From: Haplomitrium mnioides
Taxonomy: Eukaryota; Marchantiophyta; Haplomitriopsida; Calobryales
Assembly (NCBI GenBank): GCA_049999725.1
Contig: JBNGIS010010402.1
Coordinates: 1-56,616, forward strand
Direction: 5' to 3'
Length of the DNA stretch: 56,616 nucleotides
Below, piece after piece: positions 9,193-21,441 of this stretch. Both the position numbers and the translations under genes were made by a program. The stretch's first letter is position 1. Each line of letters begins with the position of its first letter. Below the pieces are notes generated by a model, which searched no databases, was not told the origin of the DNA, and saw nothing but the letters and a program-made list of their open reading frames with translations.

Positions 9193-11550
9193 ATGGCTGG
9201 AGTTTTTAAAGACAAGAAGAGGTTAGAGTTTCAAGATTCATCTTCACAAAAAAGTGTTACCTTTGACAAGCAGGTTGACATTTGTTCAAATGACAGTTAT
9301 TTGGAGGTAGGCGATGGAGTACCAAAAGCATCAAGTGTGATGGCGAGTACATTGAGGGAAAAAATGACTTCTATTGAATTAGATAGCTCTGCTCAAATCG
9401 AGAAGGTGAACTCCATACGCGCATAGGATCAAAAACTCAACCCTATGCGCACATATGGTTAAGGAGTGAATCCAATGCATGCATAGGATTAACAACTGAA
9501 CAACTTGCACGTAAAGGATCAAAGAGGGAACTTAGTGCTCGTAGAGAATTAAAGAAACAATCTTCATCCAATACAAGATCTTTGTTGCCCTTCAAGCGGT
9601 CAAAGTTGAATCTTTCTTCTGAGTATTCCAAAATATCAGAAAAAAAAGGTTTAGCACAAAAATTCCTGACAGTTGTAGACTTTTTTTAATCCATATTTGA
9701 AGGAGACTTCGATATTCATGATCAAAGTCTGTTTGTTTATAACAAATAAATGATACAATCTTTGGACAATTACAATTTTGGAAATGAGCCACTATTCCTG
9801 ATAGCACTACTCAAACAACGACTGACTTCGTTTCAAGTTGCACCTTGCAAAGAGATTGGGACATCTGAAACAAACCAAGTTCTTTTGGAGGAGTCCTCAA
9901 ATGATAGTTTGGAAAATGATTGTAGCAAAGAGTTTCAATCAATCAACATTTCTTTGGAGTTATCACCAAGGACACCAATTTTATTACAAAAAACATTTCC
10001 TTCTAATTGAGATATTGATCAAGATTTGGTTTCGGAATGGTGCAGTTCTTTCAATTCCCAAGAAGAAACTCATCTCTCAAAAATATTCTATGACGAAACA
10101 AACAGTGTTTACGATGGCGACCAAGATCTTCAAGATGAATTATCTCTTGTTGTTGGATTCGCTTACAGACCGAATAGTCCAGCACAACATAAGAATTCTT
10201 TGTCTCGACCAAAACCCAAACGGGAAAACCCCTTACGCACAAATTCTTTGTGGAAAGTCCATCATGATGAGAGCTTTGTGAAGAAAAAGCTCAATTCAAT
10301 GTCAACTTCTAAATTGAAGAGAATTTCTTGTTGTCGGAATAATTGCTTATCATTGTACAAGACACATTTTTTGAAAACTGTGAGAAAAACATACTTTCAA
10401 CAAAGCATGAAGAATCAAGATATCATATTGCAGTGGGGAATACCAAGAAAAGACTCTGATGTTGAAAATTGGTTTACACTGCTTGGTGGTACCTTTGTCT
10501 GTAGAAGAGCTTTTAAATTAATATTAGTAGTAGGGAATGATAAAATCCAAAGGATTCAAAATCTCAAAAACACAGATCCTAGGAGCATTTTTGGAAAAAG
10601 AGAACTATCTGCTAAAGGAGTTTTGTGTATGAGTAGATAGACAATTTTTTCCAGGGACATTATGAGAGAATGCCCACTCACGAAGTGTACAACTTTTCTG
10701 ATAATTTTACAAAATAGGAAGTTTATGACTACTACACAACTTATTTGAAAGAAAAAGATCCCCATTGCATTCTTAGTTTCTCAGGTTTTACAAAACATTA
10801 GAGAACTCATTTTCCAAATGTAAAATTCCAAAACGTAATAGATTTGTTGTTTTTGAAACATGCGAAGAAATAAAATCTTTGCAAGAAAAATCTGTCTTGG
10901 AGTCTCACAAAGGCAACAAATTTTTTTCTCTTTTAACACCTTTGGCTAATCCATTCTCTTTTTTCTAGACTCAAAGCCTAGCTCTAGAGATGTCATGTTT
11001 TCTCAACTTACAACCAAAAGATATTTTTTGGTAAAGTTATTTAGCAAAGAAGATTTGAGTTGAATAATTGTTAGCAAGGTGAGTTGTGAGAAGAGTGTTT
11101 ATGCTCGCATAGACTCTATTGTTTAATATTTCAATTTTAACCTTGTTTGTAGTGGAATAAAGCCAAAAAATGAATTTGATTCTTGGTGGTGACCTTAGCT
11201 TTGCAACAAGTTTTTGTTTTTGTTTTTTTGGTTGTAACCTACATCCTTGAAAAAAAAAAACAACAACTCGAAGCAAAATTTGCCTTTCTACCTTCATAAC
11301 AAACATTTATAATGATTTTCAAAATGTTTGTCTAGATTCTCAGCTTGATGCTCTACAGACATAAGAAGATACACCGGTATAGCAAATACTTTCTATACGT
11401 CGAGCAATATATGATGGAGGACCTAGGCCGCGAGAAGGGACTTCTTCGCACAATACTCGATACGAGCATAAATTCGGCAATCTATATGAGTTGAAAGCTA
11501 GAATGTTTATTTGTGTTCTTGCATCTTTAGATCCAAAGAGCAGACCATTT
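9193..11550 (+). pseudogene. Transposase-like gene, copy B (decayed, cut by G1)
   Basis: The frame opens with MAGVFKDKK and is interrupted after 9426. It resumes at about 9750-10010 and 10026-10640, with in-frame stops. Notable features are a cysteine motif ISCCRNNCL (about 10320), then ...GGTFVCRRAF (about 10485) and, after a stop at 10640, GHYERMPTHEVYNFSDNF followed by VYDYYTTYLKEKDPHCILS and FPNVKF (about 10655-10830). A CC-x3-C block, a GxxVCRxAF block and an MPTxxVY...LS block in this order resemble transposon-encoded proteins of unknown class that I have met in other eukaryotes. I cannot name the family or place catalytic residues. A probable 3' splice site follows a palindromic unit at 11152. 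The tail is truncated by retroelement G1 at 11551. Confidence 0.5.
9405..9550. repeat. Palindromic repeat cluster, diverged
   Basis: Units CCATACGCGCATAGG, CCTATGCGCACATATGG, CCAATGCATGCATAGG and two decayed ones follow a GAGAAG|GTGAAC site that could be a splice donor. They interrupt the transposase-like frame, as expected if they sit in an intron. Confidence 0.55.
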
Positions 11551-12318
11551 TGTGTTCGTCATGTGAAAGTCCTATTTGTATATATTGAATTCGTATCCTT
11601 TCATGTGGATTGTTCAGAATCATGAGTCTTATGTGATGTGTGTGGTCCGAGAGTGTGTAAGTGTTTTTGTGTGTTATATGTTGAAGTATGAAGAGGAGAG
11701 TCATCGCACCATAGCCGATAGTCGTGCTTTGAATGTGAGAACAAGTTTTGTACATTTTATATATTGAGATCTGATACATAAAGTATTTATTGCAACATTT
11801 GATGTTCTGTGCTTCGTTAAATTCCGTTGAAGATGAATGGTGGAGTTTACATATTTCCAAGTTTATTTAGTATTCCAAGCAAGCGTAGCTAGTTTCATTA
11901 TTCCCTGCAATTGCAGTCTAGATGTATTGTTCCATGCAAGCGTAATTAGATTTAGTGTTTCATTTGAATGTTGAAGAATGATGAGTTGAGGAGTTGAATT
12001 CTGTTGTCGTTTAAGTTTGCATTTGAAAGTTCATGTTGCATTATTGCTTTTGAGTTGATTGATTGAGTTATTGGTTGAGTTTATGCATTTTCATTTCGTC
12101 TTTTTCAAACACAAGTAATTAAAATGTTCTGTCAAGCATTTACCTGTCATCTAGCCCCATAGCTCTATACTACATATCTCTCTAGTCCAATTGTCCTTCT
12201 CCACAATTCTTTCATTTCCCTCTCATCTAATTCTTCTCCCTTCTTATATCTCTTCTTCCCCCCTCACGGATAAGGCTCTTCTCTTTCACAGGGCCTTATC
12301 CCTCTACGCGTCCAAACA
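11551..12318 (+). repeat. G1 5' LTR
   Basis: Begins TGTGTTCGTCATG and ends GTCCAAACA. It aligns with 21442-22269 over its whole length, apart from about 70 bp missing here (around 12140). A 9-bp inverted repeat GGATAAGGC/GCCTTATCC lies near its end (12268-12301). Confidence 0.9.
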
Positions 12319-12319
12319 G

Positions 12320-12340
12320 TGGCGTCGTCGCCGTTGCCGT
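12320..12340 (+). promoter_or_regulatory. G1 primer-binding site candidate
   Basis: TGGCGTCGTCGCCGTTGCCG starts one base after the LTR. It resembles the TGGCGCCGTTGCCGGGG site of Athila-type elements but with extra bases, so the tRNA match is imperfect. Confidence 0.45.
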
Positions 12341-13190
12341 TGTCTATTATGGGTTACGATTCCTGAACCAAGAGACCAGCCCGCAAGCCAAAAATCGTGT
12401 GCAGGTCCTTAGCCGATCTTGAAGGAAGAAGCACCCTCACGACCCCTTGAGTTCTGGTGGACCTTACTACCACCACGACCAAGTGTATCCCTAGATAGCC
12501 TGATTAGCATGGTCCCTTACTTATAATATCCATAAGCCATTACCTTTTGTTGTTAATCATGTCATTAGTATCCTATAAATTCTGATTAGTCGTATTTTGT
12601 TCCCACAATGAGGCACGATGAATCTTCTACACATGTCATGACATTTGCCGAAATGGCCGAAGCATGTGATATGACTTTGGATCATTTTCTTTACCGTATG
12701 TGGATGGAAACAATCGATACTCTTTGGTGGTTAGCCACCTGGATTCCCATAGATACTCTTAGCTTTGAGGACATTGAGCCAGTTACTAGTTTACGTTTGA
12801 CCTAATAGCTTTTTGTAGTTTCTTCTTTTAGCAAACTGAAAAGTTCTCTTTGATCTAGTTTAGTACTCTTATTTCCTAGATCTGAGGTGAGCCACACCTT
12901 TTCTTTTGTCAATTCTGCTTGCAGGTGTATGATTGGGCCACATGCTGTGGGTTACAAGTTTCTTTTTTCTTTTCTTTTTGGTGGCACATCTAGTTTTGGA
13001 AGTCCGAGTGTGGACCTGAATCTTAAGAAAAAAAATTAGTACATTTAGTATATGAAGCGTCCTCTTTCTTCTTCTCCTACCATTTTCTAGATCTGAACAT
13101 TACGTTAGAAGGTGTTTACATCCTCCTTATATTAGCAAGAAAAGTACTTCATTAGTTTGTTTCATTCCTATTTTAGATTTACAACCAACT
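12341..13190 (+). other. G1 leader, no gene seen
   Basis: AT-rich leader between primer site and gag. A short ORF at 12608-12805 has no recognisable features. I see nothing else that can be supported. Confidence 0.5.
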
Positions 13191-14452
13191 ATGGCTTTCC
13201 AACAACCAATGTCAGCACGATATTCCTGTCCGAAGTTTATAGGAAAAACGGTTATAGATAGAGTAGATGCAAATACACATCTCAATTAGTTTCCAGCATT
13301 GGCAGCAGCAACGGGTGATCCGGAGGATATATTGAGACATCAATTCCCGACCACTTTAGATGGCGATGCCATCAATTGGTATTTTCGAGAGGTGGCAATC
13401 ATTGCCACTTGGCCTGACCTCCGTATTGCTTTCTTGGATCATTTTCGTCTTGCGTATCATTTTGATCGTGCTTGTTTGCTGAAGAATCTATTCAAGATTA
13501 CAACAATCGATTCAAAGTGGCAGTTAGTAAGAGACGAACACCTCCGCCAGATGAAGACCAAACGGGGTTCTTTATTGAAGGACTGCCAAATTCCATGCAA
13601 AAGCATGTCTTGCTTCAAGATCCACAGACTTTGGACCAAGCAATTCAAGTTGCCACAACATACGAAAAGATGCTCTTACGACGTGAGCGTTTTGCAGCCA
13701 CTTCTTCTTCTTCTTCTTCTTCTCCTTCTTCTTCTTCCTATTCTTGGGCTGGGTCCGTAAGCATGAGCACAATGGGGTATGGAACCTCATAAGCTACATG
13801 CTTTGCTACACAAGCACCGTCACAAAAACATCCTTCAGTGCTGACTCGATCGGAATCTTCGGTTGCTTCAAATTCTCGCAGAGATAAACTTGCTGAATTT
13901 CGAGCTGAAGTGCGTAATGACCTTTCTACTCTTCTTGCTGATCAGCTAGCAAGCTTAAAAATTCAGATGGTCCATTCAGGTGCTGAACCAAATGTGCACA
14001 TGTAGCCTGCAAAAGTTTGGTGCACGACGTGTAATAAGCAACATTCTCCACTAGAAGCTTGTCCCTTGACTACTTGGTGTGATGGATGCTTGTCTTTTGA
14101 CCATACTTTGGAGGGCTGTCCTATTTTACAAAGATTTAAGAATCGCGCCAAAGTGAGTTTGGCCAATGTTTCTTCACCCATAGCAGCTACTAGACCCTCG
14201 AGCTTGGCTCCGCAATCTACATTGATGAATCATGGTCCTACACAGTCATATCACGTACCAGCACCTGTACAACCTACTCCTTATCTACAGCAGAGCTATC
14301 CTCAAGCGGCAACTCAGCAACGATATCCTTCCTTTTTTCACAGTTTCGACCTTCTATGGGACAAACATGCTATAATTGTCAGAATTCCAATCATATGGCT
14401 CGAGACTGTCCTTTCTCTCGTACGAGACAATACTATTAGAGCTGACCTCAAT
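13191..14452 (+). pseudogene. G1 gag (decayed)
   Basis: Starts MAFQQPMSARYSCPKF. A TAG follows 'ANTHLN', after which the capsid-like region continues (DGDAINWYFREV, LRIAFLDHFRLAYHF). A frameshift near 13470 leads to QDYNNRFKVAVSKRRTPPP and a poly-serine run encoded by a TTC/TCT microsatellite (13700-13740). A first Cys/His cluster appears at about 14016-14120, and a CCHC zinc knuckle CYNCQNSNHMARDC at about 14365-14410. Gag packages element RNA in virus-like particles. Stops and shifts make it non-functional. Confidence 0.8.
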
Positions 14453-15459
14453 TAACATATCAGCGTCCTTATCAAGGATATCAAAACCAGAGGTTTTACA
14501 ATAATCGATTTGGACAACAGGGCCAAAACAATAGGTCCTATCAGCAAAACCAGCCTTTGTACTCACAACAACAAGTTGGTTATGGCCAACCAAATTTGCA
14601 GCAGGCTCCGCAATATTGGCAACAACAGTCCAATCTGAATTCGGGTTCTGTATATGTGCCTCCACCACCGAACAAAAAATATTATCAGGCACAACCGATC
14701 TAGACACCGGCAGCCCAAACCACCCAACAACTTACATTGGCTCTGGCACCACAACCTCAGTTACGGGGTGCACAGCAAGTGGCTATCACTCTTCCTCTTC
14801 CTTCGACCTCTACTACTCCTCCACCTCAGAACCTTGAGCACATTCAAGTGGTTCATGTTAATATTACCTTGCGATCTGGAGCGCAATTATCTCCACCTGT
14901 TACTTCTTCACATCTTGAGGAACTAGTTTCCGATGCAGCTCCTCCTTTCGCTGCCCCACCTGCAAAAGCTCCTATCTTGCATTTTATGAGTGATCTAGAG
15001 CCTAGAACCGTCCGTGCTAATGTTCCTTTCAGAATTCCAGCACATACTTCAATGGATTCTACTCATTCTTCTTCTTTACCAGAGCATACTACTACTACTT
15101 CTTCTTCTTCTTCCTTCGTACCAGATCTTTTAGTTCCACCAGTACCTACGACACATATTCCAAAGAAGAGTGGGAAAGGTATTCTCATTCGAAGATGCAA
15201 GTGAAAGGCTCTTCCTACGTCCTTGCAAAACATTTCCTACTATGATATATTTTCCAACATGGCCCAACAATCGGCAAGTATTTCTATTGGCTAGTTATTG
15301 CGCCTTCATACACCTTTGAGGAATTCTTTACGATCGTCCTTAAGTCTACCAAGGAAGAAACCACAACTGATACATTTTATGAAGGCAACAAAAGTCAAGC
15401 TGACTAAATGCCTTACGCGACATAGTCTTCCACAACAAGATTCTACTTCTTCCATTCTT

Positions 15460-15860
15460 CATATTCCGAGTACCGTTCCTCCTCTAGATACCGTAGATCT
15501 TATAGACGAGGACACCTCATCACCAGTGCACATGATTTCCTTGTATGATCTGGGGACGTCGGAAACTACTGTCCTAATTGACGGAATCATGATTCTTGCG
15601 GCACATTTGGATACCGGATCCGCTGTCAACATTATGACAGAAGACACTATGAGCAGTATAGGGTATTCTACGAGTGCTTTACAAAAAAACATCTCTAGTC
15701 CTTTGCTTGGCGGATGGAAGCGATATTTTTCCCCTTGGTGTATTGAGGAACATACCAACTCTTTTTGCTGACCAAGAATATTTGGTTCACTCTTTAGTTC
15801 TATGTATCACACAAAAGAACCAATATCCTTTGCTACTTAAATGTCCTTGGCTGAAACAAA
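15460..15860 (+). pseudogene. G1 aspartic protease domain
   Basis: AHLDTGSAVNIMTEDTM contains the catalytic DTGS (about 15610). A flap-like region and CPWLKQSQAQLDFADGTLTI follow after a frame change near 15680. It is the usual gypsy protease between gag and RT. The frameshift suggests loss of function. Confidence 0.75.
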
Positions 15861-16228
15861 GCCAAGCACAATTGGATTTTGCAGATGGTACTTTAACCAT
15901 CAGACCTCCAGGACAACGTGTCAGTCTCTCTATGTACACTCACACTTCTTCCCCTACCCCACAAGCTCTGGAAAAGCAGTTTGAGGATTTGTCTTTGGTT
16001 GATACAACATCACGATTCTTGGTTCCCAACATGGATGAGGATATTCTTATTCTCGACAACCTTTTTATTTCTAGCAATTTTTTGGAGATACGATTCAAAG
16101 AAGCACATGTCTTACCGGCTGAACATAAAAGTCTTAAAGTTTATAAAGGCATCACTGAAGATCAAGAATCTTCCTTCTTACAGCTTATCCATAACTACAT
16201 TGATATCTTCGCGTAGGAGTATGATGAG

Positions 16229-16960
16229 ATGAAAAGCATACCCACGTCCATATATCAGTACCAGAAACGATTACGACCGGATGCTCGACCCATTCGCAAA
16301 CGTCCTTATAGACTAAATCCAAAGTATACAGATCTTGTACAAAGGGACATTACAAAAATGCTGCATGCTGGCATTATCTCTCATGCAAGACTTATGGATT
16401 GGGTATCACTTATCGTGGTAGTACCAAAACCAGATAGGTCAGTTAGAGTTTTTGGTGATTTTAAAGCCTTGAATGCGGCAACCATACCTGAACGTTTTCC
16501 AATTTCGTTCATAGACACTATCTTGGATAACGTGGCCGGAAAACAATGTCACAGTTTTCTTGATGGTTTTTCTGGTTATAATCAAATCAAAATTTATCCT
16601 GATTCTCGACACTTGACCACTATTACCACTCCTTGGGGATGTCATTCATATAACAAACTTGTATTTGGCTTGTGTAATGCACCTAGTGCATTCCAACGTA
16701 TCATGCTTATGGCATTTGAATTCCTTTTACAAGGACCCGAAAAGTGTCTTCAAATATATTTGGATGATTTTACGGTTTACAACACGCTAGAACAACACTT
16801 GGACAAACTGGAACTTGCATTCATTTGTTGTCGGACCTATAGTATATCACTAAATCCAAAGAAGTGTAAATTCTTGGACCAGCAGGTGTACTTCTGGGAC
16901 ATATCATTTCAAAAAAGGGTCTACACCCAGACCCAACTAAAGTGAGCATTATCCTTTCCT
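16229..16960 (+). pseudogene. G1 reverse transcriptase
   Basis: The longest clean stretch of G1. It shows RKRPYRLNP, the VVVPKPD(R) block, a SFLDGFSGYNQI block, FGLCNAPSAFQ and the catalytic YLDD (about 16757). The preceding frame ends at a TAG at 16214. The domain breaks after WDISFQKR by a frameshift near 16900, where the expected GHIISKKG text is readable in another frame. Confidence 0.88.
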
Positions 16961-17092
16961 TGCCACCGCCTACTACAGTTAAACAGCTACAACACTTTCT
17001 TGGCAAGTCAGTATATTACCAAAGGTATTGCTTCAACTAGCCACAATCGCTACTCCTTTGTATAAATTGACAAGACAGACCGTTCTTTTTGT

Positions 17093-17500
17093 TTGGTCGG
17101 AAGAGTGTCAACAAACGTTTCAAGCTTTGAAAGATGTCCTTGCTTCATTACCTTTTCTGGCTCCATCGACTGGACCATTCCATTTATAGTTATGGTAGAC
17201 ACTTTTGCTACTGCCACATGTGCAGTGTTGGCACAAATTCAAGACAACAAAGAACGTTCTATTTATTACGATGGACGCCAACTAAGCATGGCCAAAAGAA
17301 ATTACAATGTGACGGAGCGTGAAGCCCTTAGACTAATTTATGCAGTTCAGAAATTTTGACATTACCTTTTAGGCTACCCATTCATGTTCATTGTAAATCA
17401 CAATTCTTTGAAGCATATTATCAATAAACCTATTCTTGCTGGCCGCTTAGCGCGATGGGTTCCTTTTCTTCAAGAATTTAACTTCAATTACAAGTACAAC
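17093..17500 (+). pseudogene. G1 RNase H domain
   Basis: IVMVDTFATATCAVLAQIQ, then YYDGRQLSMAKRNYNVTERE and ALRLIYAVQKF before a TGA. After it the text continues HYLLGYPFMFIVNHNSLKHI, a degenerate version of the usual VxTDHxxLK block. This follows RT as expected in gypsy elements. Confidence 0.75.
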
Positions 17501-17819
17501 TAGGAACCAAGCATGGAAATTGTGATCTATTATCGCGTGTTCTCGATAATCCTGAACCTGATTCATTGGATGATAGTTTTCCAGACCTTTGGGTTTCGCA
17601 AGTCTTGGATCTACTTATGACAGAAGCAAGTATAGAACCTTCCTATCTACAGCTGGCTGTCCATCCTTGGTATAGTCATATGACTACGTATCTTACAAGT
17701 AGCATACTTCTGCCACATGTGAAGAAGGATCAATGGCTAGACTTTGCAAGGTTAGTTGGTCCTTATACAATTCTTTCGGGGACTTTATATTGTATGGGTA
17801 TGGATGGAGTATTATGAAG

Positions 17820-18900
17820 ATGTTTGACGCCACCACAAACAACACAAGTGTTACAGAGCTGCCACACCTTTGCGTGTGGAGGACATTTTGCTAGAAAAAT
17901 TATAGCTAGAAAAGTGCTTTGTTCAAGCTATTGGTGGCCTATTTTGTTTACATACTCTCATAAATTTTCTTGTGCTTGTGATGCATGCCAGTGTACGGAG
18001 AAGCCTACAATGATCTGGAAATGCCATTGGTACTGATCCTTCCATTGTCTGCATTTGAAAAGCGGGGACTGGATTTCGTTGGTCTTATTGTTCCGCCATC
18101 TCGTTCACGAACAAATCAATATATTCTTGCAACAACAGATTATGACTAAATGGGCAGAAGTGATAGCACTTTCTGTGGATAATGCTATATCTGTAGTTTT
18201 CTTTTTTATATTCGCAAGTCTTGACTCGATACGGTTTTCCATTAGAGCTAGTTAGTGATCGTGGTACTCATTTTTTGAATGAGGTCATCGAAGTCTTTAT
18301 GACCTTATATTCAATACGTCACCGTACATCTGCCTCGTATCATCCACAAGCAAATAGACAAGCTTAGAGTAAACAAGATTCTCAAGTCTATTCTTACAAA
18401 GACCGTCTCTCATCATAGATTGGATTGGGATGAGCATCAACCTGCAACTTTATAGGCTTATCGCTCAATCACAAAAGTTGCTACAAGATTTACTCCATTT
18501 CATTTGGTATACGGACAAGAGGAATTGTTACCTATTGAGATTAAAGTACCCTCCTTGCAAGTACAAATCGTCTTGGACCATTGGATTCTTTACAACACCG
18601 TCTGCTGACTTTAGAAAACTTGCAGGAAGATCGGATGCAAGCCTCATATCTGCGATTTGCACATCAACATCGCACGAAGCTTGCAAATGATAGGAAGATT
18701 AAGTTGAGGATGTTTGAGGTTAATGACCTCGTGTTGGTTTTTGATATGAGATTTCTTAAGTTTGCACCTAAGTTTACATCATATTGGTATGGCCCGTATA
18801 GAGTAACTGCAGTATGAGCTTATGGTTATTTGAGTCTTTCTACGTTGGATGGTACTGCGTTCGCTGCTCCTATGAATGCCAACTGTGTGAAGTTATACTA
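17820..18900 (+). pseudogene. G1 integrase
   Basis: An HHCC zinc-binding region (CHTFACGGHFARKII ... CACDACQ, about 17855-17990) precedes a catalytic core with GLDFVGLIVPP (first Asp, about 18067). LELVSDRGTHFLNEVIE (second Asp) and SASYHPQAN lie at about 18240-18355. The C-terminal part includes LKFAPKFTSYWYGPYRVTAV. Frameshifts and stops separate the blocks. No chromodomain follows. Confidence 0.8.
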
Positions 18901-18904
18901 TGTG

Positions 18905-21441
18905 TAGTTGCTTTGGTTTGGTGATGTCTATGTATGGCCTACTTCATATTTTCTTATTCATTGGTTTTCTCTCTTGTGTTGCTATCTTGCTATGAGGTCA
19001 TAGTTCATTCTTGGGAGTTCCAAAGGAGAAGCTGAGCTACATTGTTCGCACAGGACGCCCAAAGATTGAACAGAGGGATCTGTTAGGCCCGAAGAGGTAC
19101 ATTAGAGATACACATGGAGACAACATAAAGGAGAAACAAAATAAGAAAATGGAGACAAGTGGAGTGTGAATGGCGACAATGAGCATCAGAGGACATCATC
19201 AAAGAAAGAGGAATCAAGTTCGGAAAAACATTTATAATATTATTTTCATCATATTTTTATATATTTTCTGCAATTACAGGTATCACGAAGTCTCAACGAC
19301 ATCATCGGCTCACAAGAAAGGCAAGGTGATGAAGAAATGAGATAGAAAAAAAAAGCTCCTTTGTAAGTATGTGTGTGTCTGCTACGTGCATCTATGTGTT
19401 TGTGTCTGTAATTATAAATCGGTTTGTCAAAAGAGCAATTAGAAGAGGAGAAATATAGATATTAATATTTTATGTTTAAATTAGTAATAAAATCTAAGCT
19501 AGAAGGCCTCATGGGAATTGCCATTAAATTGACGGTCGAGATCTGCATCAACGGTCAAGATTAATCAGAGGAAAACAAAAGGGACCTAGGGTTAAGGGAG
19601 TATAAAAGGGAATTTTTTCAAGGGCGCCGCCCTCCCTCCCGCTTAAGTCTTTGGAAATTGCATCGTCGATGAAGAGCAGATGCGTGCGCGGGGAAGACCA
19701 AGAGAAATCGAGCTGCACATGAAAAATTGGAGATGGATCTTGGTGAAGACGTTGATGAGCTGATTTTGGGCTATCAAAGAGAAGGGAGGAATATTTTTCA
19801 TAAAATGGAGTATAGAACTAGTTGAGCAGTAGCATGCAAGGAAGGGGATCTAGTTGGTCAAGCGGCAAACTGTTGGTAGTCTTGAAGGATCCGCTGTCCT
19901 TGGCGCTCATGCAGATTCGACGTATAGAAGCATGTGCAACCAACCTAAGAGGAATCCTTGGTGACTAGCATGCGGATGATTGCAAATCGGAAGTGTAATT
20001 GAATTTGCAGATGGCAAGTATAACAACTTTTAATTTCTTTTCCATCGAGAACCTGGATTATAGCGAACCTGGATTACAGCCTTTTAGAGTTCTGCCTATG
20101 CAAGATCATGTTGTTGAGATGAACCTAATTAAAGAGTAGGAGGAAAGTTGAGTGGAGATTGCCAGAGAGGATTTGCAGAAGGAATCGATCGAGGGAGGAC
20201 TCGTCGCAAGGAGAGATCGCAATAGCAAAATTCAGTAGAGAGATCGATGCAAGAGAATTCACAGCAAAAGGATTCGAGCAAGAAAAGGAGATCATCGAGA
20301 ATTTGTACTTGAGTGGAGATCATCGAAGAGCAGAATCGCAATAGAGTAGGTTGCAGAGAAATCGTCGCAGGAGACGGATTTGACTGAGGGATGATTTGCC
20401 GCAGAAGAAATGCGTCACTAATGATTTCACAGCAGGAGGACATGGAAGGAGGATTTGCTGCAGAGGATTTCGCCGCAACAAGATAAGCCGAGGAGAAGTT
20501 TGTCGCGTGAGAATTCATAACAAAAGGAGGAAATTGCAGCAGAAGATTGAGCTAGAGGAGATCGTTGCAAGAGGATTTGTCGCAGATGATTTCACCGCAG
20601 GAGGATTCAATGTAGGGAGAATTCTTATAGCGAGTTCAAAAGGAAATTGCAAAGGGAGGCAACATCACAAGGGAAGGAGAAATTGATCGTAGAAGGGGCA
20701 GCATGGTAGCTTGAAGGAGACAGCAAATTCAGAAAGGGGATGGGCAGAAATTCAAGAGCAGAAGAGGAGATGGTGAAGAGGGGGTGAGGCGCATACCAGT
20801 CTTGTAAAGATAATTCAGGGTGGTTATTGAGTGGGTAGATGACATCTCCACGGTGCTGGTGTTTTAATGCAATGGACACATTACCCAAGGACCTTGTCAA
20901 ATTGATGGAAAAAATGGAACATTGAGGTTTAGTCGGCGAATGAAGCGTAGTGGCAGGAAGTGAAGATTTAGACGTGTATTTAGACGTATAGAAGTAGAAG
21001 TAGGAAGGGAAGTTCTTATAGCAAGCGACAGCCTAAGTTAGTGGATTTGGAGATTGGTACAAATGAAGGAAGGAAGTGACCAGTGTATATGATGATTTTT
21101 ATGAAGTTTGAAGGGTTGCAAGAGAGACAGCAAAATGATTTTGGAAGTAATATAAGCTTCTATGAGGAGTGTGAGGGTTAGTAAGAGGTACATATGAAGA
21201 GCAAGGCACTTAGAAGCTGATGGAGTGTTTGACAGAAGGTTGAAGTTGGAGAAATTGATGAAAATTGAGTGAAGTAAACATCTCGAGAAAAGGTCAGAAT
21301 TGGAAGAGGTGAATGATCACTGTGGGCAATCCAGAGTAACCCTGAGGTACAATGGCAGTTCAGTGGTAGATTCTTTGGACAACGAGTTGGATGAGGCCAT
21401 ATTAGCTGAGGTATTACATACGTTGAGAGGAAATTTTGTTT
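18905..21441 (+). other. G1 3' spacer, no gene seen
   Basis: Non-coding, purine-rich. At 20140-20660 it is made of imperfect units of about 30 bp around GCAGRAGGATTTGCCGCAG, which give chance ORFs on both strands. A tRNA-like patch lies at 19845-19925. Confidence 0.55.
19845..19925 (+). other. tRNA-like / Pol III promoter-like patch in G1 spacer
   Basis: TAGTTGGTCAAGCGG looks like a tRNA A box, and AGATTCGACG about 60 bases later looks like a weak B box. No complete cloverleaf can be drawn, so it is not called as a tRNA. It may be a SINE head or chance. Confidence 0.2.

Noticed and set aside
19117-19135. 15-base match to 56507-56521 (GACAACATAAAGGAG)
   Set aside because: A match of this length is expected about once by chance in an AT-rich window of this size, and the flanks do not align.
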